Under the pieces are notes generated by a model. The model did no database searches. It was not told where the DNA came from and was given only the letters and a program-made list of their open reading frames with translations. 64,000 nucleotides of DNA from positions 248,001-312,000 of the forward strand of contig NZ_JAAVUN010000001.1 in the NCBI RefSeq assembly GCF_012163155.1, given 5' to 3'. Both the position numbers and the translations under genes were made by a program. Origin of the DNA: Kocuria subflava (GTDB lineage Bacteria > Actinomycetota > Actinomycetes > Actinomycetales > Micrococcaceae). Shown in pieces: positions 9,455-19,618 of this stretch (its first letter is position 1; each line of letters starts with the position of its first letter).

Positions 9455-10083
9455 GCGGTGCAACTGCACAGGACAAGGTTCGCCGCCGCAATCACCGGTT
9501 CATCGTGGAGATTCCGCTGATCCTGTGGTTGGTGGCCGTGTGGGCGATCTTGTGGGGCGAGTTCAACATCACCAACCTGACGGTGGGTGTGATACTCGCG
9601 CTGTTGGTCACCCGGGTCATGGCACTGCCGCCGGTGACCCTGTCCCACCGGTTCAACATCTTCCACGGCCTGGTCATGGGCATCACCTTCATCTACCAGG
9701 TGACCAAGGCCAGCTTCCAGGTGCTGTGGGTGGCCATCAAGGAAGGCCCCAACGTCCGCAGCGCCATTGTGGGGGTGCAGTTGCGCACCGGCAATGACCT
9801 GTTGGTCACGGCGGTTGCCAACACCACGGGCCTGATCCCGGGTTCGGTGCTGATCGAGGTGGACCGTTCCACCGGCACATTGTTCTTCCACGTGCTCAAC
9901 GTCAAGAACGAGGCCGAGGTGGAGTCCTTCCGCCAGGTGGTTCTGGACACGGAGGCCGCATGGATCCGCACCATGGGCAATGAGCACGAACTGGCTCTGC
10001 TGCACGCCGAGGACGAGCGCCTGGGCAAGAAGAACCCCATGGCGGTGCTGCATGCACCCGAGCAGTCAGGAGACCGGTCATGA
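9451..10083 (+). CDS. mrpE: Mrp antiporter subunit E
   Basis: A 210-residue protein with two or three N-terminal helices (ILWLVAVWAILWGEFNITNL) followed by the cytoplasmic domain with the family sequences VVGVQLRTGNDL-like and NTTGLIPGSVLIEVD. The order C-D-E-F-G and 4-bp overlaps on both sides support the call. The N-terminal 20 residues are charged and the C-terminus carries a 25-residue polar tail. Confidence 0.93.
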   Translation: MSGATAQDKVRRRNHRFIVEIPLILWLVAVWAILWGEFNITNLTVGVILALLVTRVMALPPVTLSHRFNIFHGLVMGITFIYQVTKASFQVLWVAIKEGPNVRSAIVGVQLRTGNDLLVTAVANTTGLIPGSVLIEVDRSTGTLFFHVLNVKNEAEVESFRQVVLDTEAAWIRTMGNEHELALLHAEDERLGKKNPMAVLHAPEQSGDRS

Positions 10084-10556
10084 ACTCGATTGTGTTGCTG
10101 CTGGCCGTTGTGCTGCTGGCCGGTGCCGCAGCAGGTGTGCTCTACCGCTTGGTCAAGGGCCCGGCACTTTTGGATCGTGTGCTGGCCAGTGACGTCCTGT
10201 TGGCCATTGTGGCGGCCGCGGTGTGCGTGGACATGATCTGGCAGAAGAACACGGACTACCTGACGTTGACTGTGATGATCTCCTTGGTGGGCTTCCTGGC
10301 TTCCGTGACCTTTGCGCGTTTTGTGCAGACCCGTCCGTCCCAGCACCCGGATGCCGGGCGCAGCCGCTCCGAGTGGGAGGATGCCGAGGCGCCGTCGCGA
10401 GGCAATGAGCCCGGGACCGGCACCGGGGAGATCACCATCATCCATTCCCCGCAGACCGCGCGGGAGGCAGCCACCGGACCGTCGGTCGGCACCAGTTCCC
10501 ACGGACAGGCTGCTGCTGGGTCGGATGATTCCAACGCCGGTGAGGGGGGACGCTGA
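10080..10556 (+). CDS. mrpF: Mrp antiporter subunit F
   Basis: A 158-residue protein. The first 85 residues hold the three helices of MrpF (GPALLDRVLASDVLLAIVAA is characteristic). The rest is a hydrophilic, low-complexity tail of about 70 residues that is absent from typical MrpF proteins of 85-95 residues. The gene overlaps mrpE by 4 bp and its stop lies 1 nt before the mrpG ATG. Confidence 0.92.
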   Translation: MNSIVLLLAVVLLAGAAAGVLYRLVKGPALLDRVLASDVLLAIVAAAVCVDMIWQKNTDYLTLTVMISLVGFLASVTFARFVQTRPSQHPDAGRSRSEWEDAEAPSRGNEPGTGTGEITIIHSPQTAREAATGPSVGTSSHGQAAAGSDDSNAGEGGR

Positions 10557-10557
10557 G

Positions 10558-10956
10558 ATGGATCTTGTCCTGGATGTGATCGGTTCCATCCTGCTGTTGG
10601 TGGGATGTCTGATGTCCTTTGCCGCCGGATTGGGCCTGGTGCGACTGCCGGACGTACTGACCCGGATGCACGCGGCCACCAAGCCGCAGGTGCTGGGGCT
10701 GCTGTGTGTGCTGCTGGCCGTGGTGATCATGAACCGGGCCTGGGAGTTGTTCCCCTTGGCCATGCTGGGCTGGGTGTTCATGTTGCTCACGGCCCCGGTC
10801 AACGCCCACATGGTGGGCCGGGCCAGCTACCGCAGCAAGCACGTCAAAGAGGAGGGCGTCACCAAGGACGAACTGGCCTTGGCACTCAAGGGCAACACTC
10901 CCGTGGAAACCCGCGTTGAGCAGATTGCTGACGATCCCGACGTCCAGTCACGCTAG
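10558..10956 (+). CDS. mrpG: Mrp antiporter subunit G
   Basis: A 132-residue protein with three helices and the family motif RLPDVLTRMHAATKPQVLG (about 29-47). This is the last subunit of the operon. A C-terminal charged extension of about 35 residues is present. Start ATG at 10558 follows the mrpF stop by 1 nt; upstream GGGGGGACGCTGAG supplies a ribosome site. Confidence 0.93.
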   Translation: MDLVLDVIGSILLLVGCLMSFAAGLGLVRLPDVLTRMHAATKPQVLGLLCVLLAVVIMNRAWELFPLAMLGWVFMLLTAPVNAHMVGRASYRSKHVKEEGVTKDELALALKGNTPVETRVEQIADDPDVQSR

Positions 10957-10990
10957 GGTTGAGACGAACAATCCCGTTGAAGGAGAGAGC

Positions 10991-11248
10991 ATGAACGACA
11001 AAGTTTTGGGTCTGGTGGGCACTGCTGCTTCCATGGCCGGCGTGACCGTGGCCAACAAGGGTCTCACCGCCGTGTGGGGCAAGATCACCGGCAACGAGCC
11101 CCCGGCCAAGAACCCGGATCCGGAGGAGCGCTGGGCTGACATCCTCCTGTGGGCCGTCATCACCGGTGTGGTGACCACCGTGATCAAGGTGGCCGTGACC
11201 CGCCAGGTGGCCAAGATGCAGGGCGACGGCAACCAGATCGGCGCCTGA
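10991..11248 (+). CDS. DUF4235 small membrane protein
   Basis: An 85-residue protein with two hydrophobic helices (residues 6-24 and 50-67) separated by a Pro/Glu-rich loop. It matches the actinobacterial DUF4235 family, whose function is unknown. An AAGGAGAG ribosome site precedes the ATG. It lies 34 bp after mrpG on the same strand and is followed by a strong inverted repeat, so it may be the last gene of the mrp transcript. No functional link to the antiporter is claimed beyond position. Confidence 0.8.
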   Translation: MNDKVLGLVGTAASMAGVTVANKGLTAVWGKITGNEPPAKNPDPEERWADILLWAVITGVVTTVIKVAVTRQVAKMQGDGNQIGA

Positions 11249-11264
11249 GCACCACTTCTCACCG

Positions 11265-11338
11265 ACGACGCCGGAGCCCCGGTGGCCGCCCGCACGCTCA
11301 CCTGAGCTGTGGGTCAGCAACCGGGGCTCCGGCGTCGT
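11265..11338 (+). terminator. Long perfect inverted repeat closing the mrp-DUF4235 unit
   Basis: 19-bp arms ACGACGCCGGAGCCCCGGT (11265-11283) and its exact complement (11320-11338) enclose a 36-nt loop. There is no T run. It probably ends transcription of the mrp unit just before the TPP riboswitch. Confidence 0.65.
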
Positions 11339-11349
11339 TGTGTGCTTGC

Positions 11350-11355
11350 TAGAGT
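11350..11355 (+). promoter_or_regulatory. Candidate -10 box of the riboswitch-ykoE transcript
   Basis: TAGAGT lies about 15 nt before the first riboswitch stem, placing the RNA start near 11362. No good -35 is seen. Confidence 0.35.
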
Positions 11356-11370
11356 GTGGATGCACTGCAA

Positions 11371-11456
11371 CGACAGGGGAGCGCGCGAGCGCTGAGAGTG
11401 CGGGAAACCGCAGACCCTCGAACCTGATCCGGTTAGTACCGGCGATAGGGAGTCGA
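11371..11456 (+). promoter_or_regulatory. TPP riboswitch (THI box)
   Basis: The conserved THI-box segments occur in order: CAGGGGAGC, GCTGAGAG, CAGACCCTCGAACCTGATC, GGTTAGTACCGGCG and TAGGGAG; CGAC (11371-11374) pairs with GTCG (11452-11455) as P1. Thiamine pyrophosphate binding should switch off ykoE and the transporter fusion. Between aptamer and start codon, CCTCCT at 11502-11507 is complementary to the ribosome site AGGAGG at 11542-11547, which points to translational control (inference). Confidence 0.95.
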
Positions 11457-11553
11457 GTATCTCGAGGTGCCTGGAGCTTTGACGAGCCCAGGTCGCCTCC
11501 CCCTCCTGAACGCACCAGGCGGCCGGTGCCCGCCACGGACCAGGAGGAATCCC

Positions 11554-12201
11554 ATGAACAAGACCACCACGTCAGTGACCTCTGATACAGCCGGTCCCAG
11601 CGCAGCCGCCGGGGCGCGCGGCACAGGGCCCGGTCGATCCCGTCTGCAATGGCGGGTGGTGGACATCGTGGTGCTGGCGGTCCTTGCGGCCGCCTGCGGT
11701 GTGATCTTCTGGGCCTGGTCCAATCTGGTCTACCCCCTGATCACCAGCGCGGCGGTGGCCTACCCTCCGGCTTCGGGGCTCATGATGGGTGGCTGGCTGA
11801 TTGCCGGCACCCTGGGTGGGCTGATCATCCGCAAACCGGGTGCAGCGGTGGTCTGTGAGCTGTTGGCTGCGGTGTTCCAGGCGCTGTTGGGAACCCATTT
11901 CGGGATGCTGGTGCTGGTTTCCGGTGCCATTCAGGGCTTGGGCTCCGAACTGATCTTTGCCACCACCGGTTACCGCCGATTCGGCCCGTTGGTGGCCACT
12001 GCGGCCGGAGCGCTGGCGGGTCTGTTCGGCAGTGTCTCCGAGTGCATCATCTACTACTACGAATGGCCGCTGGCTCATCAGAGCGTGTACGTCGTCTTCG
12101 CCACCGTCTCGGGCGCGGTGATTGCCGGGATTCTCATGTGGGCCCTGACCCGGGCTCTGCGTTCCACGGGTGTGCTCTCCGCACTGTCCTCGGGGCGTTG
12201 A
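11554..12201 (+). CDS. ykoE: ECF transporter substrate-binding (S) component for a thiamine precursor
   Basis: A 215-residue membrane protein with about five or six helices after a 30-residue polar N-terminus. It matches the YkoE family, the S component of an ECF-type importer thought to take up hydroxymethylpyrimidine. Family-like segments include PPASGLMMGGWLIAGTLGG and GSELIFATTGYRRFG. The ATG at 11554 follows a perfect AGGAGG. A TPP riboswitch lies immediately upstream and an ATPase/permease fusion 2 nt downstream, so the three activities form one thiamine-repressed uptake system. Confidence 0.9.
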   Translation: MNKTTTSVTSDTAGPSAAAGARGTGPGRSRLQWRVVDIVVLAVLAAACGVIFWAWSNLVYPLITSAAVAYPPASGLMMGGWLIAGTLGGLIIRKPGAAVVCELLAAVFQALLGTHFGMLVLVSGAIQGLGSELIFATTGYRRFGPLVATAAGALAGLFGSVSECIIYYYEWPLAHQSVYVVFATVSGAVIAGILMWALTRALRSTGVLSALSSGR

Positions 12202-12203
12202 CG

Positions 12204-14615
12204 GTGAGCGGTGCTGAACTCACCGTTCGGAACTTCTCCTGGCATCACCCTGGCCGCACCCACCCAACCCCTGCGGGGCTGACTTTCAGCGTTGAACCGG
12301 GGGAGAAAGTGCTGGTGGTTGGGCCCAGTGGCGTGGGGAAGTCCACGTTGCTCCATGCGCTCAGCGGGGTGCTGGAGGCAGGTCCGCAGGATGCTTCCGC
12401 CACCGGTGTGGAGGGTGCGGGGATCTCAGGACCCAGCGGCCAGTTGCTGGTGAACGGGGTGGAGGCCGATCAGCGCCGGACCGTCACGGGCTTGCTGCAG
12501 CAAGATCCTGAATCCGGGATCGTGCTGGCACGCGTGGGGGATGACACCGCCTTCGGCCCGGAGAACCTGGCTGTGGGAGTGGATCAGATCTGGCAGCGGG
12601 TGGGCAGCTCCCTGGATGCCGTGGGCCTGGACGTGGCGCTGGACCGGCAGACGGATGCGCTCTCCGGTGGCCAGCAGCAGCGCCTGGCCCTGGCCGGTGT
12701 CACGGCCATGCAGCCGGAGCTGCTGCTGCTGGATGAGCCAACCGCCAACCTGGATCCTGAAGGGGTACGCACCGTGCGCGCCGCGGTGGAATCGGTGGTG
12801 GCCACCACGGGGGCCACCATGCTGGTGGTGGAGCACCGCACAGAGGTTTGGGCGGATCTGGTGGACCGGGTTCTGGTTCTGGGCCCGTACGGCGTGGAGC
12901 ATGACGGCACCCCGGAGCAGATCTTTGGCAACCCTGACCTGCGCGAGTCCTTGATCCGGCAGGGGGTGTGGCTTCCTGGACGGTCCGTGCCTTCACCAGG
13001 TGCGGCCACGGCATCAACCACGCATGGCGGTTGCCCGGATGCTGCCCCGCCGGAAGCGCTGCTGAGCCTGCGGGGCCTGGAAGTCTCCCGCCACCAACCT
13101 TCCTCCCGCGCCCTGGCCCAACGACGACGTCGAATCCGTGCCTCCCGCACCGTGCCCCACCATGCGGTGGCCGCAACCCCCGTTGCCGAACCCGTTGATT
13201 TCACCGTTCGCCGCGGTGGCGCCACGGCTGTCACTGGGGTCAACGGGGCGGGCAAGTCCACGCTGGCTCTGACTCTTGCCGGCCTGCTGGTGCCGGCTGG
13301 GGGAACTGTCACGGCGGAACCCGCATTGGCGCGCGGGGCTGTCACGGATCCATCCGCATGGTCAGGCCCGGAACTGTTGACCCGGATCGGCACGGTGTTC
13401 CAGGAACCGGAACACCAGTTCTTGACCAACACTGTGCGCGCCGAACTGGCTGAAGGCCCCAGGAGGGCCGGCTGGGAGCCGGAGCGGATCCAGGCCACGG
13501 TGGACGGATTGCTGGAGCGGTTGGAGCTGACCGAGGTGGCCGACGCCAACCCGTTCACGCTCTCCGGTGGACAGAAGCGGCGGCTGTCCGTGGGAACGGT
13601 GATGGCGGCGGCCCCAGATGTGCTGGTGTTGGATGAACCCACGTTCGGTCAGGATGCCCGCACATGGTGGGCCGTGGTGACGTTGCTGGCCGATCAAGTG
13701 GCGGCCGGGCGGGCCGTGGTGGTGGTGACCCACGACCGGGACCTGATCCAGGCCTTGAACGCCACAGAACTTCAGGTACACCCGGTGGCAGCCGTTGCGC
13801 AGGCCGACACCCCTGCCGAGACTCCCGCGGTGCAGTTGCGGGGTTGGCTGGCAGGCCGCGATGCCCTGACCAAGCTGGTGTGCGCCCTGTTGCTGACCAT
13901 CCCGCTGGTCATCTCTGCGGATCCCGTGACCTCCGGTGTGATCCTGGTGGGGGAGCTGGTGACTCTCAGCGTTGCCGGACAGCGTCCGTTGCGGCTTCTG
14001 GCGGTGGCCTGGCCCATTGTGGTGGCGGCCTTGCTCTCCGGATGGGGCACGGCACTGCTGGCGGAGAACTCAGGGGCCACCTTGCTCCATGCGGGCCCTG
14101 TGGAGATCTCGGAAGGTTCCTTGGCGGTCGGAGCCGCCATCGCGCTGCGCGGTCTGGCCCTGGCGCTGCCGGGGTTGGTGTTGTTGCTGACCACAGACCC
14201 CACGGACCTGGCCGACGGTTTGGCCAGGACGGCAAAACTCCCTGCCCGGTTCGTGATTGCTGCCCTGGTGGGATTGCGACTGATGACCGTCATGATCCGC
14301 CAGTGGCACGTCCTGGTGACGGCCAGGCGAGCTCGGGGCGCAGGTGCCTCCCGGAACCCTCGCATGATGCTTCAGGAGCTGTGGGGACGCGGTTTCGGGC
14401 TGCTGGTGCAGTCCTTGCGCCGTGCCACGCGGCTGGCGGTGACCATGGAGGTCCGTGGTTTCGGCTCTGTGGTGGCTGCCAAGCACCGCACCTGGGCCCG
14501 GCCCATTCGGCGCACTCGCGCTGATGCCGTGCTGCTGGCACTGACCGTTGTGTTGGGCTTGGGTGCCGTGAGCATTTCAGCGGTGACTGGGGCCCAACGT
14601 TTCATCTGGCAATGA
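12204..14615 (+). CDS. ykoD: ECF transporter: two ATPase domains fused to the T (permease) component
   Basis: An 803-residue fusion. The first ATP-binding domain has Walker A GPSGVGKST (40-48), signature LSGGQQQRL (about 152) and Walker B LLLLDEPT (about 172). The second has Walker A GVNGAGKST (about 345), LSGGQKRRL (about 452) and VLVLDEPT (about 472). From about residue 545 the sequence becomes a YkoC-like membrane T component with five or six helices and an ARRARGAG-type coupling motif. In Bacillus YkoD and YkoC are separate proteins. All nucleotide-binding motifs are intact. GTG 12204, two bases after the ykoE stop, is the chosen start; TTG 12198 is the alternative. Likely powers pyrimidine-precursor uptake for thiamine. 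Confidence 0.9.
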   Translation: MSGAELTVRNFSWHHPGRTHPTPAGLTFSVEPGEKVLVVGPSGVGKSTLLHALSGVLEAGPQDASATGVEGAGISGPSGQLLVNGVEADQRRTVTGLLQQDPESGIVLARVGDDTAFGPENLAVGVDQIWQRVGSSLDAVGLDVALDRQTDALSGGQQQRLALAGVTAMQPELLLLDEPTANLDPEGVRTVRAAVESVVATTGATMLVVEHRTEVWADLVDRVLVLGPYGVEHDGTPEQIFGNPDLRESLIRQGVWLPGRSVPSPGAATASTTHGGCPDAAPPEALLSLRGLEVSRHQPSSRALAQRRRRIRASRTVPHHAVAATPVAEPVDFTVRRGGATAVTGVNGAGKSTLALTLAGLLVPAGGTVTAEPALARGAVTDPSAWSGPELLTRIGTVFQEPEHQFLTNTVRAELAEGPRRAGWEPERIQATVDGLLERLELTEVADANPFTLSGGQKRRLSVGTVMAAAPDVLVLDEPTFGQDARTWWAVVTLLADQVAAGRAVVVVTHDRDLIQALNATELQVHPVAAVAQADTPAETPAVQLRGWLAGRDALTKLVCALLLTIPLVISADPVTSGVILVGELVTLSVAGQRPLRLLAVAWPIVVAALLSGWGTALLAENSGATLLHAGPVEISEGSLAVGAAIALRGLALALPGLVLLLTTDPTDLADGLARTAKLPARFVIAALVGLRLMTVMIRQWHVLVTARRARGAGASRNPRMMLQELWGRGFGLLVQSLRRATRLAVTMEVRGFGSVVAAKHRTWARPIRRTRADAVLLALTVVLGLGAVSISAVTGAQRFIWQ

Positions 14616-14685
14616 CCGTCTTGCCACAGGGATCAACGTGGTGGTTGCCCTGGGCCGGGGGCCAGATCGGTGCTGCGCACCGCCC

Positions 14686-15279
14686 TCAGGCCGTGGGGCC
14701 CGGTTGGATGATGTCTGCGCTCTCCCACACGGGATCAGCTTCCAGGTACTGGGACTCCTGTTGCGCCCAGCGCTCCCAGAACTCCTGGTAGGTGTTGCCG
14801 TCGCGGCTCAGAGCTCGGGTGCGGCGCTGGCTCTCCGGAAGCTCCACCCACACGGAGACGTCCAGGACTTCCCTGGCCACCCAGTTGCACGCGCCCACAC
14901 CTTCCAGGATCACGATTTCAGCGCACCGGGTCAGTCTGGGACCTCCGGGGGAGTCAGCCAGCCAGTCCCATGCGGTCCAGTAGGCGTCCTGCTCCTCGCG
15001 CAGGCAGGCCAAGATGGAGTCGTTGTAGATCTCTATGCCCTGGGCCAGCCCGTCCCACCCGGGGTAGATGTCCTCCAGGTGGAAGGTCACCACGTCCCGG
15101 GTCACGGAAAGCACCTCGGAGAGCTGCTGGGCCAAGCTGGTCTTGCCGGCCCCGGAGCGCCCGTCAATGCCGATCAGATGCGGTTTGCGGACGGGATTTC
15201 CCAACTGGTGCACCAGGGCAAGACCCGATGGGTTGCGCTCGGCAATGCTGGGGTCCATCTGAAGCTCGACGTCCTGCAC
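14686..15279 (-). CDS. P-loop nucleoside kinase-like ATP-binding protein
   Basis: A 197-residue cytoplasmic protein. The P-loop GRSGAGKTSLA is at residues 40-50, preceded by an IGID strand, and FHLEDIYPGWDGL (about 70-82) resembles the substrate-loop of uridine kinase-like proteins. Substrate is not known. It lies 3 nt downstream of the tyrosine-phosphatase gene on the same strand, indicating one transcript. It might phosphorylate a nucleoside or pantothenate-like compound; the sequence alone does not decide. Confidence 0.7.
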   Translation of the reverse strand: MQDVELQMDPSIAERNPSGLALVHQLGNPVRKPHLIGIDGRSGAGKTSLAQQLSEVLSVTRDVVTFHLEDIYPGWDGLAQGIEIYNDSILACLREEQDAYWTAWDWLADSPGGPRLTRCAEIVILEGVGACNWVAREVLDVSVWVELPESQRRTRALSRDGNTYQEFWERWAQQESQYLEADPVWESADIIQPGPTA

Positions 15280-15282
15280 GCC

Positions 15283-15801
15283 TCAGTCCTCCGAACCCGT
15301 TGGGTTGCCCCGGTCGAGTTGGTCCCGAACATGGCCCACGATTCCGGGCAGGGCCTCGGAGATCATCTCCCAGGTGTCCTCGAATCCCGCGGCGTGGCCG
15401 TACCAAGGATCCGCAATGCCCTGGCTCTCGATCGCTTCTGCGGCCACGGCGGGGTCAAAGGAGCGGTACATGCGTACCTTGGCCCGCGCTTGGTCATCCG
15501 GTGCCATGGAGGTGAGGGCCCGGTAGTGCTGCACGTCCATGGCCAGGACCAAGTCGTGGTTGGAGAACCACTCGGTATCAAAAGTCTGTGCACTGTGGCC
15601 GTGGGGATCCAGTCCAACGCGTTCCAGGAGGCGCTGGGCGCGGGGATCGATCGGGTTGCCCAGTTCTTCGTCGGAGATCCCGGCGGAGTCAACGGCAACG
15701 TGGTCTGCCAGCTTCGCGTTCTGGAACGCGCGGCGTAGAGCCACCTCGGCCATGGGTGATCGGCAGATGTTGCCGGTGCACACGGTGGCGATTCGGTACA
15801 T
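15283..15801 (-). CDS. Low-molecular-weight protein tyrosine phosphatase
   Basis: A 172-residue protein with the family catalytic loop C8-TGNIC-R14-S at the extreme N-terminus and the general-acid motif DPWYG near residue 130. Cys8, Arg14 and the Asp are all present, so the enzyme should be active on phosphotyrosine (or phosphoarginine-like) substrates. A TAAACT box lies 7 nt before the ATG, overlapping a GAAGGG ribosome-site-like stretch. The P-loop kinase gene follows directly. Confidence 0.93.
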   Translation of the reverse strand: MYRIATVCTGNICRSPMAEVALRRAFQNAKLADHVAVDSAGISDEELGNPIDPRAQRLLERVGLDPHGHSAQTFDTEWFSNHDLVLAMDVQHYRALTSMAPDDQARAKVRMYRSFDPAVAAEAIESQGIADPWYGHAAGFEDTWEMISEALPGIVGHVRDQLDRGNPTGSED

Positions 15802-15835
15802 GCCCTTCAGTTTAGGCGTTCCGTATCTGCCCGTG

Positions 15836-15870
15836 AGCCGTGCAAGCCCGAGTTCCGGGCCTGCACGGCT
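15836..15870 (-). terminator. Hairpin downstream of the lipoprotein gene
   Basis: AGCCGTGCA pairs with TGCACGGCT around an inner CCCG/CGGG stem. It separates the lipoprotein gene from the phosphatase gene on the minus strand. Confidence 0.6.
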
Positions 15871-15906
15871 TGCACGGCGTAACGATTTGGCAACCCGACC
15901 GTGGGC

Positions 15907-17406
15907 TCACTGGTAGCTGACGAACCAAGGCTTGGGGTCGACGTCGTAGGTCTCTTCCGGGCTGAACACGGGAGTGTCCTCGTCATAGAAGTTCTTCCAC
16001 GCCATCCAGATGCCCTCCGGCAACCCGTTCTGCAGGGCCTCCCAGGTGGCCATCTTCAGCTCCGGACTCCCGTGGCCGTCAGCGTGCAGCGTAATGGCCA
16101 GCTCGTCGTGGGCGGTGTTGATCTGCTCCCGGTCCGTGATCATGGCCAACTTGAATTGGTGGAGGATCAGCACCTTCTGAGGCAGGTTGTTCTCAGCTGT
16201 GAGCTGGGCCAGCCAGTCGGAGACCTGGTTGATCTCATCAGCACTGACGGAGCCGATCTGTTCCATGTGGCGCTGACCGTCCTCCAGGCGCCACTCCGGG
16301 TCCAGAGCCAGGCCCACGTGCGGTTCCCGCAGCAGGTCCTCATACCGCTGGGCCTGGGACAAGAAGTCCACCCGGCCCGGTTGCAGGTCCAGGACCACGT
16401 ACACACCGGCTTCCCCGGCGGCATCGATCCAGGGACGCAGGGTTTCCGGGTCCAACTCGTTGGTGTAGTTGCCGTCGGCTCCGGGTTCGGCGGAGGCAAT
16501 GGTGGTGATGATCTCGAACGCCGGGATCACCTGCTCGTCGCTGTACGGCTGGTATTCGCGGGCCATCTCCTGCACCAGCTCAATGGTGGCATCCACGTCC
16601 TGCTCACCCAGGACTCCAAGTGCTGAGGTTCCGGGGGAGCCGTACACGGCGATCATGCGCCGTCCGGGAAAGGCCAGTTGACCGCCTCCGGGCAACTCGG
16701 CCGTGGTGTCCTGGGCGGCTTGCATGCGGGATTCCACGTCCTGGGAACTTCCGAAGCTCTCACCCAGGGCCAGGATGTTGTGGTCATCGGCGCTACGGGC
16801 CACCTCCACGGAATCCCCACTGACCCGGGGATCGCCACCCGGGACCTCCACCGCCGTGCCGCCGGCTGCGTTGACGGTGGCCACAGCAGCTTCAGTTGCT
16901 GCCGCTGCCTCCCCGTCCGTGTCCTGGGCTTGAGGATCAATCAGCACGACGCCGGTGCTCGCCTCCTGCGCCACGCTCACCTCCGGCAGATCCAGTTGAT
17001 CCACCTGGGAGTCGGCCTGCACTTCCACCACGTCGCGGTCACCGATCTCCGGGGCGGACTCACCCTGGGCAACGATCACCGTCTGAGCCTGGAGTCGGTC
17101 AAGTTCCTGGCCCAGGGCGTCGTCGTCACCGCTGATCAGCAGCGGCACCTGCAGTTCCTGGGCCACCTTCCCCACATCGGAGACGGACTCCGGAGAGGAG
17201 ACCACCACGGTCTGGGCGCGCGTGAAGGCCAGGTTGCTGGCAGCAACGGAGGTCTGCGTTGCGTTCTGACCGGGATCGGTCAGGACGGTCACCTCACCGG
17301 TGTCATCCGTGAACTGGACATCGGTGTTCTGGGATCCACCAGTGCCGCAGGATGCCAGGACAAGGCTCAGGGTCACGGTGCACGTGGTCAGGAGGGGGCG
17401 CTTCAT
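15907..17406 (-). CDS. Secreted lipoprotein, function unknown
   Basis: A 499-residue protein with a lipoprotein signal peptide: MKR, a hydrophobic core and lipobox LASC with the acylated Cys at residue 20. Residues 50-230 contain repeats of the form 'TDP..ATQTSVAASNLAF..AQTVVVSSPES', which resemble cell-wall-binding repeat 2 units. From about 260 on there is a different globular domain with GRRMIAVYGSPGT, VYVVLDLQPGRVDF and GLALDPEWRL, suggesting a barrel-like, glycosidase-like fold; acidic residues are present but catalysis is not demonstrated. I do not recognise a specific function. The start at 17406 was chosen because it begins the signal peptide and has GAGG upstream. It is divergent from dnaK. 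Confidence 0.65.
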   Translation of the reverse strand: MKRPLLTTCTVTLSLVLASCGTGGSQNTDVQFTDDTGEVTVLTDPGQNATQTSVAASNLAFTRAQTVVVSSPESVSDVGKVAQELQVPLLISGDDDALGQELDRLQAQTVIVAQGESAPEIGDRDVVEVQADSQVDQLDLPEVSVAQEASTGVVLIDPQAQDTDGEAAAATEAAVATVNAAGGTAVEVPGGDPRVSGDSVEVARSADDHNILALGESFGSSQDVESRMQAAQDTTAELPGGGQLAFPGRRMIAVYGSPGTSALGVLGEQDVDATIELVQEMAREYQPYSDEQVIPAFEIITTIASAEPGADGNYTNELDPETLRPWIDAAGEAGVYVVLDLQPGRVDFLSQAQRYEDLLREPHVGLALDPEWRLEDGQRHMEQIGSVSADEINQVSDWLAQLTAENNLPQKVLILHQFKLAMITDREQINTAHDELAITLHADGHGSPELKMATWEALQNGLPEGIWMAWKNFYDEDTPVFSPEETYDVDPKPWFVSYQ

Positions 17407-17511
17407 GGGGGCCTCACGGGTGCTGGGGGGGACAGGAAACTCCAGCCTATTTGCGCAGCTTGCTGACAAGAATGGGGCGGCAACCCGCAGTGACGGAGAA
17501 CACAGGCCAAA

Positions 17512-17532
17512 CTTGACATGAACTGACTCAAC
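17512..17532. promoter_or_regulatory. Second, degenerate HAIR site upstream of dnaK
   Basis: CTTGACA-N7-ACTCAAC matches the HAIR consensus CTTGAGT-N7-ACTCAAG at 11 of 14 positions. Its centre is 51 bp from the perfect site, about five helical turns. Confidence 0.55.
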
Positions 17533-17536
17533 TTTA

Positions 17537-17564
17537 TTGACAGCTGATTCAGAAGGTCTATTCT
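17537..17564 (+). promoter_or_regulatory. dnaK promoter
   Basis: TTGACA at 17537-17542, a 16-bp spacer, then TATTCT at 17559-17564. The transcription start would fall inside the HspR site, fitting repression by occlusion. Confidence 0.65.
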
Positions 17565-17583
17565 TGAGTAAGGACAACTCAAG
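17563..17583. promoter_or_regulatory. HAIR operator for HspR
   Basis: A perfect CTTGAGT-N7-ACTCAAG, the known binding site of the actinobacterial heat-shock repressor HspR, which is encoded by the last gene of this operon. Confidence 0.92.
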
Positions 17584-17626
17584 ATTTGAGACCTCCGGGT
17601 CGCAGTGCGGCCCGGTTGCAGACTAG

Positions 17627-19512
<1,886 letters not shown>

Positions 19513-19513
<1 letters not shown>

Positions 19514-19576
19514 CCGGTGGGTCCCGTCGGTGCCGCCCGCGACACATGGCCGCGTGCGGCACCGACAGGGACCGGT
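19513..19576 (+). other. Hairpin between dnaK and grpE
   Basis: ACCGGT-GGGTCCC-GTCGGTGCCGC can fold on GCGGCACCGAC-AGGG-ACCGGT about 20 nt later. An intercistronic stem like this can lower downstream expression or stabilise the upstream mRNA (inference). Confidence 0.6.
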
Positions 19577-19618
19577 CCTTCTTGTCCGTCATCTCGTTCC
19601 CACACGGAAGGTAGAGAC

